This document shows, piece after piece, positions 34,358-43,434 of a stretch of DNA of 64,000 bases. Origin of the DNA: Prochlorococcus sp. AG-402-I20. Lineage in GTDB: Bacteria; Cyanobacteriota; Cyanobacteriia; PCC-6307; Cyanobiaceae. Where the stretch lies: NCBI GenBank assembly GCA_003216975.1, contig QCHY01000005.1, positions 41,185-105,184 of the forward strand, read 5' to 3'. A program made the translations under genes and the position numbers. How positions within the stretch are numbered: position 1 is the first letter of the stretch; every line of letters starts with the position of its first letter. A model generated the notes under the pieces. That model was not told the origin of the DNA, ran no database searches, and saw only the letters and a program-made list of their open reading frames with translations.

Positions 34358-34810
34358 TTATGCTGATTTTTCGACGAGTTCTTTAAATCCATCAAGATTT
34401 TTTTGTAATTCTTTTGTGACCATTCCTCCAAGAATATTTGCTTTCATTAGATTTGCTAAAACTTGAGGTAATTCATAAGATATTTTCAATTTAACCACAG
34501 TTTTAGAAATTTCTTCATTATAAAACCGTACTGAACCCTTAGTAGGTAAACCACCAACTGATTTCCATTCCAGTTTCTCTGCTTCTACTCTTTCTGTGAT
34601 TTGAGCTTTCCATTTAAAACGAAAGCCATTAGCTGCAAGTGTCCATTCTGTTAAATCAGGAAGTGTGGAGGTTTTTTCATCGACTGTCTTAACCGACTCA
34701 ATCCAAGTCATCCACAAAGGCATCGAATCTAAATCACTCCAAAACTTCCAGACAAGTTCAACTGGAGCATGAATTTCACTTATCACTGTGTGATCAAGCC
34801 ACTTTCCCAT
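34358..34810 (-). CDS. SRPBCC-family protein coupled to zds
   Basis: Protein of 150 aa with the START/polyketide-cyclase-like fold: HTVISEIHAPVELVWKFWSDL at the start, and the WKSVGGLPTKGSVRF segment. Such folds have a hydrophobic pocket and often bind lipids or isoprenoids. The gene begins four bases after the stop of zds, and the pairing of zds with an SRPBCC gene also occurs in Synechocystis (slr0940-slr0941, from memory). A role in binding or transfer of carotenoid intermediates is therefore an inference. Its specific function is unknown. Confidence 0.82.
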   Translation of the reverse strand: MGKWLDHTVISEIHAPVELVWKFWSDLDSMPLWMTWIESVKTVDEKTSTLPDLTEWTLAANGFRFKWKAQITERVEAEKLEWKSVGGLPTKGSVRFYNEEISKTVVKLKISYELPQVLANLMKANILGGMVTKELQKNLDGFKELVEKSA

Positions 34811-34813
34811 TTC

Positions 34814-36274
34814 TTAAGCAACCGAAGAATTTTTTGCTAGTGAAACAGACTTTGAGAGCATTGCTGACGCAGCAAGATGACCGCTCATTGTTGCTCCTTC
34901 CATAGAGTCAATGTAATCCTGTTTTGTATAACTGCCTGCCAAGAAGAAATTACTAAAAGAAGTTTTTTGATCTGGTCTATATGGCTCCATTCCAGGAGCC
35001 TCCCTGTAAAGAGAATGAGAAACTTTGACTACATTGCTCCATAAAAGCTTCAAACCTCTTGAAGAAGGGAAAAGTGTCCTGACCTGTAGATCAGTATGTT
35101 TTACAATTTCATCTGAGGATTTGGTCATCCAAGGATCTCCAGGGGTTAATACACATTGAAGTAGTGAGCCCTGATCATCTTTTTTATAGTCTTCAGGGCT
35201 TGATAAAGCTAAATCTGCAAAACAACTAAAATCAGCATCGGCTGTATATAACAAATTGTCTAAACCAGATGGACTTTTTAGGTTTGTTTGAGCTTGTTTA
35301 TTGTTGACCTCGGTTACCCAACCATCGTATCTAAGTTGCACCGTCGCGACTGGGACAGCATCAAGCTTGAAAAGTGAGTCAAACTCTTTAAAACGTCTCC
35401 ATGATCTAGGAATTATTCTTTTAATCCCAGATACATCACAAGCAGCTAAATATTTGTCTGCTTGAATTTTTTGTTCACCTTCTGGTGTTTGAAGAGTTAA
35501 TCCAGTAACAAATGGTTTGTCGGTATCCTCTGAATGAATTTCTTTAACAATATTTTCTAAGTGAAGCCTTCCTCCTCTTTTTTTAATGTAATCGAGTATT
35601 GGTTTAGTGAGCCATTTGTGGGGTGACCCTTTCAATAGGTTGAGCTTGGATGCCTCTGTTTTCGAAGCAAACATCATAAAGATAGTAAGCATGCATCTTG
35701 CAGAAATTGCTTCGCAATCAATAAATCCCAGTGCATATGCAATAGGATTCCACATCCTTTCGATACTATTTAGGCTTCCTCCATGGTTAAGAAACCATTT
35801 TTGAAAGCTTATAGAATCAAGTGATCGTATTGTTTTCATCGCGCCCTCGTAGTCAATAAGCCCTCTGACTATCGGACTTGTTCCAAGTGCAAGAGCATTC
35901 CTTAGTTTGTCAATCCAATTTAATTGAGGTGTTGTGAAGAAGGCTTTTAAGCCGTTAAAAGGAGCTCCTGCAAAAAATCGAAAATCAAGTGACTTAACGT
36001 CACCTCCCTTGTTAACAAAAAGGTGAGTGTGGTCTTTTGGTAAAAGATTTTCAAATGCCCCTACTTTTTTCATTAATGCAAAAAGATTGGCATAGTTGAA
36101 AAAGAACACATGCAAACCCATCTCTATATGATTACCATCGGAATCTTCCCAGCTTCCAACTTTTCCTCCCATAAATGGTTTTGCCTCATATAGGTCGACC
36201 TCATGTCCTTCATCAACAAGGTCAACTGCAGCAGTCAATCCTGCTAAACCTGCACCTATTATTGCGATTTTCAC
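34814..36274 (-). CDS. crtQ: Zeta-carotene desaturase
   Basis: Plant-type desaturase (zds) that introduces two double bonds into zeta-carotene toward lycopene, on the thylakoid or envelope membrane. At 486 aa it has the FAD motif [43 protein letters not shown] (diagnostic for ZDS against PDS) and the C-terminal [18 protein letters not shown]. The start is GTG at 36272-36274. It is followed by an SRPBCC gene after three bases. PDS and phytoene synthase are at 57.9-60.3 kb in this window. Confidence 0.95.
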   Translation of the reverse strand: MKIAIIGAGLAGLTAAVDLVDEGHEVDLYEAKPFMGGKVGSWEDSDGNHIEMGLHVFFFNYANLFALMKKVGAFENLLPKDHTHLFVNKGGDVKSLDFRFFAGAPFNGLKAFFTTPQLNWIDKLRNALALGTSPIVRGLIDYEGAMKTIRSLDSISFQKWFLNHGGSLNSIERMWNPIAYALGFIDCEAISARCMLTIFMMFASKTEASKLNLLKGSPHKWLTKPILDYIKKRGGRLHLENIVKEIHSEDTDKPFVTGLTLQTPEGEQKIQADKYLAACDVSGIKRIIPRSWRRFKEFDSLFKLDAVPVATVQLRYDGWVTEVNNKQAQTNLKSPSGLDNLLYTADADFSCFADLALSSPEDYKKDDQGSLLQCVLTPGDPWMTKSSDEIVKHTDLQVRTLFPSSRGLKLLWSNVVKVSHSLYREAPGMEPYRPDQKTSFSNFFLAGSYTKQDYIDSMEGATMSGHLAASAMLSKSVSLAKNSSVA

Positions 36275-36380
36275 TCGTTTAATTAGATGGATACACTAAC
36301 TCTATGAACAAAAACTCTTTTTTGGCACTTTTAAAATCGAATATGATTAATAGAGTGTTATTAATGTTTAGAAAAAAACA

Positions 36381-36770
36381 ATGAGTGAATCAAAGGCGCC
36401 GCCCAAAACTCATAAAGCTCAAGGGGGTAAAGGAGTAATTATTACCTCTACTGCACTGGATCAGTTGTCTAAGCTTTGTAACGAACAAGGCTCAGGAAAA
36501 TTATTAAGGGTAGGAGTACGTTCAGGAGGTTGCAGTGGTATGAGTTATACCATGGACTTTGTATCTACTGATGATATTCAAAAAGATGATGAAGTCTATG
36601 AATATTCAGTTGGTAGCAGTTCTTTTAAAGTGATTTGTGATCCAAAGAGTCTTTTATATATATATGGGATGCAATTAGATTTCAGTACAGATTTAATTGG
36701 TGGAGGTTTTAACTTTACTAACCCCAATGCATCACAAACTTGTGGCTGTGGAAGTTCGTTTGCAGTTTAA
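36381..36770 (+). CDS. A-type iron-sulfur carrier protein (HesB/IscA/SufA)
   Basis: Carries nascent Fe-S clusters to apo-enzymes. The family cysteines are present: RSGGCSGMSY (first Cys, about residue 54) and CGCGSSF at the C-terminus. Length is 129 aa with a Ser/Lys-rich leader. A 27-codon open frame (36304-36384) upstream overlaps the start as ATGA. The ATG at 36381 is the clear start. Cyanobacterial members are involved in redox signalling and Fe-S supply for photosystem I; which of IscA, SufA or NifU-like roles applies is not decidable. Confidence 0.9.
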   Translation: MSESKAPPKTHKAQGGKGVIITSTALDQLSKLCNEQGSGKLLRVGVRSGGCSGMSYTMDFVSTDDIQKDDEVYEYSVGSSSFKVICDPKSLLYIYGMQLDFSTDLIGGGFNFTNPNASQTCGCGSSFAV

Positions 36771-36799
36771 CTTTAACTAAAAGAATTTTTAAATTAACA

Positions 36800-37219
36800 A
36801 TGGATCAACCAGAGGAAAGTCTTTTTGAGGAAGCCCTAAATCGTTATAAAGCTGGTTCACCAGCAGATGAATTGATTGAAGATTTTCAGAAAATAGCTTC
36901 TACTACTCCAAATAATGCTGCTGCATGGACATGCTTGTCTTGGTTGCAATTATTATGTGATTCGCCTCAGGAAGCCTTGCGCTCTGCCCGGTATGCAGTG
37001 AAACTTAACGGTCAGGATCCACAGTCAAGGATAAATTTGAGTCTTGCATTATTAGAAACTAATTCTAAAGGAGTTAGAGATCATATTGATTATGTGAAAA
37101 GAGCTATGTTCGTTCTTCCTGAATTAGAAAAAGAATTAAAAGAATCATTAGAAGATGGTCTTGCACGGAAACCGAATTGGAAAAATTTACTTAAAATAAA
37201 AAATTGGTTAGATCTTTGA
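36800..37219 (+). CDS. TPR-like repeat protein (139 aa)
   Basis: Soluble helical protein. From the ATG at 36800 it runs EESLFEEALNRYKAG, then NAAAWTCLSWLQLLCDSP (TPR-like), PQEALRSARYAVKLNGQDPQSRIN (second TPR) and further helices. The frame is open to 36740 within the preceding iscA-like gene, but that part does not look coding. Function is unknown; TPR proteins in cyanobacteria often assist photosystem assembly. It lies 29 bases after the A-type carrier, same strand, perhaps cotranscribed. Confidence 0.78.
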   Translation: MDQPEESLFEEALNRYKAGSPADELIEDFQKIASTTPNNAAAWTCLSWLQLLCDSPQEALRSARYAVKLNGQDPQSRINLSLALLETNSKGVRDHIDYVKRAMFVLPELEKELKESLEDGLARKPNWKNLLKIKNWLDL

Positions 37220-37245
37220 TTTCTGATTAGATTCCATCAAAATTT

Positions 37246-38175
37246 TTAAGTTAATATTGCTTTAAAAGCGTCATTAATTGAGGGAAAACTGTATTTAAAT
37301 TTGAGCTTATTCAATCTTTGAGGTTGTACATTTTGTCCTTCTAAAACTACACGAGCTCCATCTCCTAAAATTAACTTCAATATTGGCCCAGGAACTGCGA
37401 GAAGACTTGGTCTGCCAATTGATTTGCCAAGTGAGTTAGAAAACTCACTCATTCGCACAGGATTTGGTGCAACCCCATTGACGACACCTGACCAAGCAGA
37501 ATTTTTTACACTTTCGTTAATAAGATTACAAAGATCTGTTCTGTGTATCCAGCTCATCCATTGTTTCCCATCTCCTATTGGGCCTCCAAGACCAGCTCTA
37601 AAAATGGGAAGCATTTTCCCAAGTGCTCCGCCATCTTTGGCTAATACTATGCCAATTCTTACAATTAAAAGTCGAGTCGCTCTTGGTTTGTTTTTTGCAC
37701 TAATTTCCCATTCTTTGCACAAATTTGCTAGAAAATCATCACCATGACTATTTTCTTCAGTGAATTCAGTTTGAGGATGTGAGCCATAAAAACCAATTGC
37801 CGATGCATTAATAAGTACTTTTGGCGGTTTTCTTAGATTCCTTAGGTTTTTAATTAGATTCTTTGTTGTCTCTATGCGACTATTTGTAATTTCTTTACAG
37901 TGATCAGCTGTCCATCTTTTTTCAGCAATAGGTTCCCCAGCAAGATTGATAACACCTTCGCAGCTCTTAAGAGAGTTTTGAATTTCTTCTTTATCCCAAG
38001 ACGAAGCCTCAGCTGGATTCATTTGAATAACATTGATGCTTTGGTCTTTAGCTATCGCTTTTAGTCTTTCTTTGGATTGTCTAGATATGACTGTGAGGCT
38101 GTGTCCTTCTTTGATTAGTAAAGGAATTAATTCTCTTCCGATAAAACCAGTGCATCCAGTAAGTAGTAATTTCAT
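37246..38175 (-). CDS. NAD-dependent epimerase, TIGR01777/SDR39U1 family
   Basis: Rossmann protein of 309 aa, from TGCTGFIGRELIPLLI at the start, NLAGEPIAEKRWT, NASAIGFYGSH (the family's Tyr region, though the usual YxxxK spacing is altered), to the C-terminal DUF1731-like end with GLGGPIGDGKQWMSWIH. Plant orthologs lie in plastids; the cyanobacterial ones may help cell division (Giant Chloroplast 1-type). The exact role is not established here. ATG at 38173-38175. The region between it and ndhO (38176-38364) has no ORF and probably holds two divergent promoters. Confidence 0.88.
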   Translation of the reverse strand: MKLLLTGCTGFIGRELIPLLIKEGHSLTVISRQSKERLKAIAKDQSINVIQMNPAEASSWDKEEIQNSLKSCEGVINLAGEPIAEKRWTADHCKEITNSRIETTKNLIKNLRNLRKPPKVLINASAIGFYGSHPQTEFTEENSHGDDFLANLCKEWEISAKNKPRATRLLIVRIGIVLAKDGGALGKMLPIFRAGLGGPIGDGKQWMSWIHRTDLCNLINESVKNSAWSGVVNGVAPNPVRMSEFSNSLGKSIGRPSLLAVPGPILKLILGDGARVVLEGQNVQPQRLNKLKFKYSFPSINDAFKAILT

Positions 38176-38364
38176 GATTTCTCTAATTAGATTTGATCAG
38201 CTTAGAGGGATTTTGATTAACTTATGGTGTTGATCGATCAAGAATATTTGCGTTAAGGAATTTACAATTAACTAATGACATGATTTTTACCATTTTGTTT
38301 TAACTGCTATTCTTCATTTGAATATTTGAATTAAGTCATTAGTCTTTTTTATTAATTATTGAAC

Positions 38365-38628
38365 ATGTCTGAACAAACCGGAAAAGTAGATGATTCACAA
38401 TCACCTTCAAAAAAACAAAAGAAATTCAGAAAAGGAGATCTTGTCAAAGTTGATCGTGAAAAATATTCTAATAGCTTAGAATCTAAATCCAGCGATACAA
38501 ATTTACCTGAATATATTTTTCAGGGTCCTGGTGAAGTATTATTGATTAAAGGTGATTATTGTCAAGTTAGATGGAGACGACCAGTACCTGACGTTTGGAT
38601 AAATTCTGATCATATTGTCTCATATTAA
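38365..38628 (+). CDS. ndhO: NDH-1 subunit O
   Basis: Small stromal-side subunit of the cyanobacterial NDH-1 complex, involved in cyclic electron flow and CO2 uptake. The chain (87 aa) has the characteristic KFRKGDLVKVDREKYSNSLE, PEYIFQGPGEVLLIKGDY and PDVWINSDHIV. A hydrophilic N-terminal extension (EQTGKVDDSQSPSKKQKK) precedes the conserved core. A TTG at 38359 is open in frame, but the ATG at 38365 is preferred. Divergent from the epimerase gene. Confidence 0.92.
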   Translation: MSEQTGKVDDSQSPSKKQKKFRKGDLVKVDREKYSNSLESKSSDTNLPEYIFQGPGEVLLIKGDYCQVRWRRPVPDVWINSDHIVSY

Positions 38629-38648
38629 TAAATGAATAAAGATTGAAA

Positions 38649-39302
38649 CTATAAGATAAGCCATTCTTTTTTATTGCTTTGTAAAAATTTTCTTTTTTTC
38701 TTAGCAATAGTAATCATTGCCTTTCCATCATGGAGATAATTGTCTACATAGCCCATTGTATAGCGTTCTAATTCATTAATACCATCTTCAACATGTGATA
38801 AGCAATGATATAGATCAAGGCTGAAATCCCTTATGATTGATGGACTTGCAAAAGATGTATAAATTTCTTTAATCTTAGTTATTTTGTTTTTACTTTCATC
38901 AAGATATAGGCAGAAAGAATCCATTAATATTTGATCATAAGGATCAGCTGACAAATCTCTTATTTTTGAACCTAAAGGATTAATTATTTGCCCTAATAAT
39001 TTATCAATAGGGAGATATATATTCTGAAACCATTTTTTTATATCTTCAGATTTAGAGTAATTATTAGTTTCTCTTTTGTATACATTCTGGTTATAAACTT
39101 TTGAATGATTAACTGTAATTAAATTAAGATCTTTATGTTTTTTCTTTAATATTTCCCATGCTGAGTTTACTTCGAGCATTACTGCTGAATCTCCTCCTTT
39201 ATCTGGATGATGTATTTTTACAAGCTTTCTATATGCTTTTTTAATCTCTTCTAGTTTTGCGCTGGGATGAACTCTCAATATTTGATATGGGTCTTTTCTC
39301 AT
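38649..39302 (-). CDS. J-domain protein
   Basis: DnaJ-like cochaperone of 217 aa. The J domain is at residues 1-60, with HPD in KIHHPDKGG at about 31-39 and the AWEIL end. There is no glycine-phenylalanine or zinc-finger region; the remaining 150 residues are helical and include a CLYLDESKNKITKIKEIY part of unknown fold. It recruits DnaK to some client; the client is unknown. It lies 21 bases upstream of the numbered end of cysK on the same strand, so it follows cysK in transcription. Confidence 0.85.
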   Translation of the reverse strand: MRKDPYQILRVHPSAKLEEIKKAYRKLVKIHHPDKGGDSAVMLEVNSAWEILKKKHKDLNLITVNHSKVYNQNVYKRETNNYSKSEDIKKWFQNIYLPIDKLLGQIINPLGSKIRDLSADPYDQILMDSFCLYLDESKNKITKIKEIYTSFASPSIIRDFSLDLYHCLSHVEDGINELERYTMGYVDNYLHDGKAMITIAKKKRKFLQSNKKEWLIL

Positions 39303-39323
39303 TGTTGAATGATGATTTATTTT

Positions 39324-40292
39324 TTAGAGGTACTCATTCCCTGTTACTGGGTTTGCGGGGATGGAAGTAAACATAGTTGTGGAGAGATATCTTTCGCCAA
39401 AACTAGGCAGAATAACAACCAATCGCTTATTAGCAAACTCAGTCTGATTTCCTACTTTTAAAGCAGCGGCTACTGCGGCACCACTGCTGACACCACTGAG
39501 CAATCCCTCTTCTTTGGCAAGTCTTCTTCCTATGTCCATTGCTTCATTATCATTGATTCTTATGACTTCATCAATTTGATTCATATCTAATACATTAGGA
39601 ATGAAACCAGCACCAATGCCTTGTATCGCATGAGATCCAGGATTTCCTCCTGATAAAACAGCGCTTGATGAAGGTTCTACAGCAAAAACCTTAATTTTTG
39701 GATTTTTTTGTTTTAAAAATCTGGCACAACCTGTGATTGTTCCTCCTGTTCCTACTCCAGCAATTAACGCATCAAGTTTGCCTTCGCAATCTTGCCAAAT
39801 TTCTTCAGCGGTTGTTTTTTCATGAATTTCAGGATTGGATGAATTATCGAATTGCTGAAGCAAATATGCATTAGGTATGGAAGCTACTAATTCCTTTGCT
39901 AGCTGAATAGCGCCTTGGATTCCCTCTTTGCCAGGAGTTAGTTGAAGCTCTGCTCCAAATGCTCTTAACATTGATCGACGCTCAGTACTCATTGTGTCAG
40001 GCATTGTAAGTATGAGCCGATAACCTTTTGCTGCCGCAACCATAGCCAATGCAATTCCTGTGTTTCCGCTAGTTGGTTCAATCAGAACAGTATGTCCAGG
40101 TTTAATTGTGCCCTCTTTTTCCGCTGATTTCACCATTGCGCCAGCTATGCGGTCTTTTACGGATGCTGTAGGGTTGAAACTCTCTAATTTGGCTATAATT
40201 TCTGATCTACAATTAAATTCCTTAGGTAGTCGGTTTAGTTTGACCAGAGGTGTTTGGCCAACTAGAGATGTTATGTCATTAGCAATTGGCAT
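39324..40292 (-). CDS. cysK: Cysteine synthase A (O-acetylserine sulfhydrylase)
   Basis: PLP enzyme making cysteine from O-acetylserine and sulfide. At 322 aa it has the PLP lysine Lys46 in PTASVKDRIAG, the substrate-binding TSGNTG (about 74-79), GVGTGGT and the late EEGLLSGVSSGAAV. Completes the sulfate route begun with cysH at 1.8 kb, although in another part of the chromosome window. ATG at 40290-40292. J-domain protein follows downstream. Confidence 0.96.
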   Translation of the reverse strand: MPIANDITSLVGQTPLVKLNRLPKEFNCRSEIIAKLESFNPTASVKDRIAGAMVKSAEKEGTIKPGHTVLIEPTSGNTGIALAMVAAAKGYRLILTMPDTMSTERRSMLRAFGAELQLTPGKEGIQGAIQLAKELVASIPNAYLLQQFDNSSNPEIHEKTTAEEIWQDCEGKLDALIAGVGTGGTITGCARFLKQKNPKIKVFAVEPSSSAVLSGGNPGSHAIQGIGAGFIPNVLDMNQIDEVIRINDNEAMDIGRRLAKEEGLLSGVSSGAAVAAALKVGNQTEFANKRLVVILPSFGERYLSTTMFTSIPANPVTGNEYL

Positions 40293-40429
40293 GATTTTAT
40301 TTTAAAAACTTGAATCAGTTTCGAGGCAAAAGTTATTTAATAATTCAATTCTTTTTTAATAATGCTTGAAAATTTGTTATTCAAAAGCTTTATTGGCCTT
40401 TTAGAGATATAAATAGATGGAATAATTTT

Positions 40430-42001
40430 GTGATATTGACCGAGAGCATTTCCCACAACTGTAGGCCTCCAATTCTATGGGTTTTTCTTTTTTGGACCAT
40501 AGCTTGTGGAATTGCATTTGTCTCTCTCGGAAATTTGCCTTTAAGAGATTTTGATGAAGCAACTGTCGCAAGAGTTGCTTTGGAATTAAACCAAAAAAGT
40601 GGACTTGAACGATTGCTACCTTCTATCTGGGATAAGCCTTATTTGAATAAGCCCCCTGGATTGCATTGGATAATATCTTTTGCTATTGGAATGAGTCGAA
40701 ATTTTCAAAATAGTTTTGATTTATTACCCTCAGAGTTTTCTATAAGATTTTTTCCAGCACTTTTTTCAACTTTTGTTGTTCCATTGGGTGGCTTGATTCA
40801 GTGGAATTTGCGCCCTAAAGATCGAATAGCCTGTATTACTACTTCTGCAATTTTATTGACTTTATTGCCAATTATTAGATATGGCAGAATGGCAATGTTG
40901 GATGGAACCCAGCTTAGTACCATCGCACTTTTATGGTTTTGCTTATCATCAATAAAAAATAATAGGTCTACTAAATTTAATTTTCTAGGAGCTGGATTTG
41001 CATGTAGTTTTATGCTTTTACTTAAAGCTCCTGTAATTATTCCTGCACTATTTGCATCTTTATTACCCTTAATCTGGGAGTGTAAATCAAAAAAATATTT
41101 TAATAATCTTTCATGGTCTTGGTTCTTTTATGGAGTAATTCCAGGTTTTGGTTGGCATGTATGGAACATCCTTTCAAATGGTTCAGGAGCTTTCTGGATG
41201 TGGTGGGGCGATGGAGCGGGAAGAGTTTTATTTGAAAAGGGCTCAGGTAGTGAGCTAGGAGTTCTAGTGCCAATAATTGAAATATTTGAAGGTGGATGGC
41301 CTTGGATTATTGTATGGCCAATTGGTTTTTTGTGGGCATGTTTTAGTCTTAATACTCGTTGGGGCGTTTGGGCGTTTAGCACTCAGATAATTATTGCAGG
41401 AAGTATTTTACCTCTAAAAATGCAACTTCCTTGGTATGTACATCCGTTTTGGTTGCCTTTTGCTTTGATATGCGCGCCCCCAGTATCTTGGTTAATTCAA
41501 AGAAAAGAGAATGATTATATTTTCGCCAGAAAAATATTAAGAAAAATTCCTTACATTTTAGCTTTCATTGGATTATGCTTATTTACTTTTTCTTTATTAA
41601 TTAAATTAAAGATTTTTAACTTTGAAGAAGGTTGCTTTAATGCAATTTTTCCCATTAGTTTAGCTTGGCTTATAGGGGGATTCTTATTATCTAATTCAAG
41701 AAAGAATATTAGAAAAATTGGTTTTATTGGAATGATTTTTGGAACCATAATTGGCTTATTATTTTTTGTTAGTTCTAGCTTTTGGTTATGGGAAATTAAT
41801 GAGAATTGGGACGTAAGACCAGTAGCTGAATTTATATCTGACTTTCCTGATCAACAAATTTATATAAGAAAAAGCTTTGAACGGCCAAGTTTAAATTGGT
41901 ATGCACAAAAACAAATCAAAAGTTTTGACGAGCAAAAGCAAAATGAATGTAACGCAATTAAGAAAACTAATGATTGGGATCTTTATACATGTAATGATTA
42001 A
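40430..42001 (+). CDS. GT39/ArnT-like membrane glycosyltransferase
   Basis: Polytopic protein of 523 aa with about ten membrane helices. The first extracytoplasmic loop has the acidic motif RDFDEATVARVALEL (the Asp-Glu pair required in ArnT/PMT-type enzymes) and DKPYLNKPPGLHW, where the Lys-Pro-Pro loop is typical. It transfers a sugar from a polyprenyl-linked donor to an envelope acceptor (lipid or protein), acting on the outer side of the plasma membrane. Start is GTG at 40430. No partner gene is adjacent. Confidence 0.85.
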   Translation: MILTESISHNCRPPILWVFLFWTIACGIAFVSLGNLPLRDFDEATVARVALELNQKSGLERLLPSIWDKPYLNKPPGLHWIISFAIGMSRNFQNSFDLLPSEFSIRFFPALFSTFVVPLGGLIQWNLRPKDRIACITTSAILLTLLPIIRYGRMAMLDGTQLSTIALLWFCLSSIKNNRSTKFNFLGAGFACSFMLLLKAPVIIPALFASLLPLIWECKSKKYFNNLSWSWFFYGVIPGFGWHVWNILSNGSGAFWMWWGDGAGRVLFEKGSGSELGVLVPIIEIFEGGWPWIIVWPIGFLWACFSLNTRWGVWAFSTQIIIAGSILPLKMQLPWYVHPFWLPFALICAPPVSWLIQRKENDYIFARKILRKIPYILAFIGLCLFTFSLLIKLKIFNFEEGCFNAIFPISLAWLIGGFLLSNSRKNIRKIGFIGMIFGTIIGLLFFVSSSFWLWEINENWDVRPVAEFISDFPDQQIYIRKSFERPSLNWYAQKQIKSFDEQKQNECNAIKKTNDWDLYTCND

Positions 42002-42083
42002 ATAAAATATTATTATTAACATATTTTTCACTTCTTTTGCTTTTCTTTGCAAGAATCAAATAGTTATAAGGTTTTTTAAAAAA

Positions 42084-42344
42084 GTGTATTGTATCGAACT
42101 TACTATTAAATTAAGTCCTATGCCTTTGATAGTACAGAGGAAAGAACATTCAGATGCTCAACGGCTTTATTCTGATGTAATAGATTCTATTCAAAAAGGT
42201 AATCAAAGGCTTCTAGAATTGACTTGTGAAAAAGTTGAAGATAAAAGAATTACAGTTCTTGTTAGTGAAGTTTCAGCTGTACAGATTTATGAAAAAACTA
42301 GTAGTAGTACGAGTAAAAGACCTGGATTCTCACTTCAGAATTAA
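42084..42344 (+). CDS. UPF0367 protein
   Basis: Small soluble protein of 86 aa. The conserved MYCIELTIKLSPMPLIVQRK opening, LLELTCEKVEDKRITVLVSE and VQIYEKT near the end match the cyanobacterial UPF0367 family closely, as I remember it. Function unknown. The start is GTG at 42084, consistent with the family's first residues. It lies 20 bases before the CbiO-like ATPase gene on the same strand. Confidence 0.85.
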   Translation: MYCIELTIKLSPMPLIVQRKEHSDAQRLYSDVIDSIQKGNQRLLELTCEKVEDKRITVLVSEVSAVQIYEKTSSSTSKRPGFSLQN

Positions 42345-42364
42345 AAAATTGGAGTAATTCAATT

Positions 42365-43048
42365 TTGAACTCAATTTTCTCTGGCTATTTGAAATTCGAT
42401 AACGTTTCTTTTTCTTGGCCAAATGGAGTCAATGTTATTGAACAATGTTCTTTTTCGATTGTAAAACCTGGTTTATGGATGCTTGTGGGTGAAAACGGAA
42501 GTGGTAAAAGTACCTTGTTTCGTTTAATTAGCGGGGTTATCAGCCCTAACAATGGAAAAATTTTCTGTTCGCTGAGACCTTCAATGGTTTATCAAAATCC
42601 AGACCATCAATTGCTTATGCCAACATGTAAAAGTGAGTTAATGCTTAGCGTTCCTAAAACAGTTCCTCACAGCAAGTTATTTGATTTAATTCAAGCCTCT
42701 CTTGAAAAAGTGGATCTAGGAGAAATGTTAGACAGACCTATTCATACTTTAAGCGGTGGTCAAAAGCAGCGATTAGCTCTTGCTGGAGCAATTGTCAGCA
42801 ATTCAAATTTACTTTTACTTGATGAGCCCACAGCGCTATTAGATCCTCAAAGTCAAAATTCAGTTTTGAAAGTTGTGAAAAAATTGACAAGTTCCTCAAC
42901 TAATCCAATTACTGCAATATGGGTTACTCATCGTTTGGAAGAATTATTTTTTTGCGATGGGGCGTCAATAGTGAAAAATGGAGCTATGAGTAACTGGTAT
43001 TCTGGTTCAAAAGTGTTCCAAGAGTTAAAATCACTTGCCCTTAGGTAG
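42365..43048 (+). CDS. ABC transporter ATP-binding protein (CbiO/EcfA-like)
   Basis: ATPase subunit of a transporter, 227 aa. Walker A GENGSGKST at about 42-50, Q-loop in MVYQNPDHQLLMPTC, signature LSGGQKQRLALAGA and Walker B LLLLDEPTALLDP, then the H-loop WVTHRLEE. The Q-loop NPDHQL is typical of ECF/cobalt-type ATPases (NPDQQ). No transmembrane or S-component gene is adjacent, so its partners are elsewhere. Start TTG at 42365. A stem at 43034-43062 overlaps its stop. Confidence 0.88.
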   Translation: MNSIFSGYLKFDNVSFSWPNGVNVIEQCSFSIVKPGLWMLVGENGSGKSTLFRLISGVISPNNGKIFCSLRPSMVYQNPDHQLLMPTCKSELMLSVPKTVPHSKLFDLIQASLEKVDLGEMLDRPIHTLSGGQKQRLALAGAIVSNSNLLLLDEPTALLDPQSQNSVLKVVKKLTSSSTNPITAIWVTHRLEELFFCDGASIVKNGAMSNWYSGSKVFQELKSLALR

Positions 43049-43062
43049 CTAGCAAGGGTAAG
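43034..43062 (+). terminator. Possible hairpin terminator
   Basis: CTTGCCCTT (43034-43042) pairs with AAGGGTAAG (43054-43062), nine pairs with one G-U, followed by TTCTTAAT. It overlaps the end of the ABC ATPase gene and precedes tRNA-Asn; the T run is weak. Confidence 0.4.
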
Positions 43063-43077
43063 TTCTTAATGTCGCAA

Positions 43078-43149
43078 TCCTCGGTAGCTCAGCGGTAGAG
43101 CGATCGGCTGTTAACCGATTGGTCGCAGGTTCGAATCCCGCCCGGGGAG
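43078..43149 (+). tRNA. tRNA-Asn (GTT anticodon)
   Basis: Cloverleaf: acceptor TCCTCGG pairs with CCGGGGA, D arm GCTCAGCGGTAGAGC, anticodon stem ATCGG/CCGAT around loop CTGTTAA (anticodon GTT), and T loop TTCGAAT. The T stem GCAGG/CCCGC has an A-C mismatch at the third pair. The 3' CCA is not encoded; discriminator base is G. Confidence 0.95.
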
Positions 43150-43434
43150 TTTTAAAAATAGTCACAAGCATTCGTGAGTACTCACTCAACTGTCGCGAGG
43201 AGAGTTTAAAAACAAATGATAATTTTTTTACTTAAAAGAACAGATTTTTGAAATTTGAACATCAAAAAATATTTCTTGATTTGTAAGTTCAAAACTAATC
43301 TCAAGAAAATTTTATGAACGTTTTTCCGTTAGTTTTGAGAATTCCTTAACAGTAGAGCCCCGGAATCGAAAGACTTTCTAAAGACAGTTTACCTGATTTT
43401 CGCCTTTTTAGGCATTAAAAGTCAGTCATAGCAA
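43150..43434. other. Structured gap between tRNA-Asn and rpaA
   Basis: No long ORF. It holds a perfect 12-bp palindrome GTGAGTACTCAC (43174-43185); a CGAGGAGAGTTTAAAAAC stretch (43195-43213) echoing the tRNA 3' end and flank; an inverted repeat CAAAACTAA/TTAGTTTTG (43290-43298, 43329-43337); and GCC-TTTTTA-GGC near 43402. The whole may be a long 5' leader of rpaA or an RNA gene. Confidence 0.5.

Noticed and set aside
43141..43213. Integrated element with att sites at tRNA-Asn
   Set aside because: The second tail-like stretch lies only 50 bases away and no integrase or foreign gene lies between; reported as a weak repeat only.
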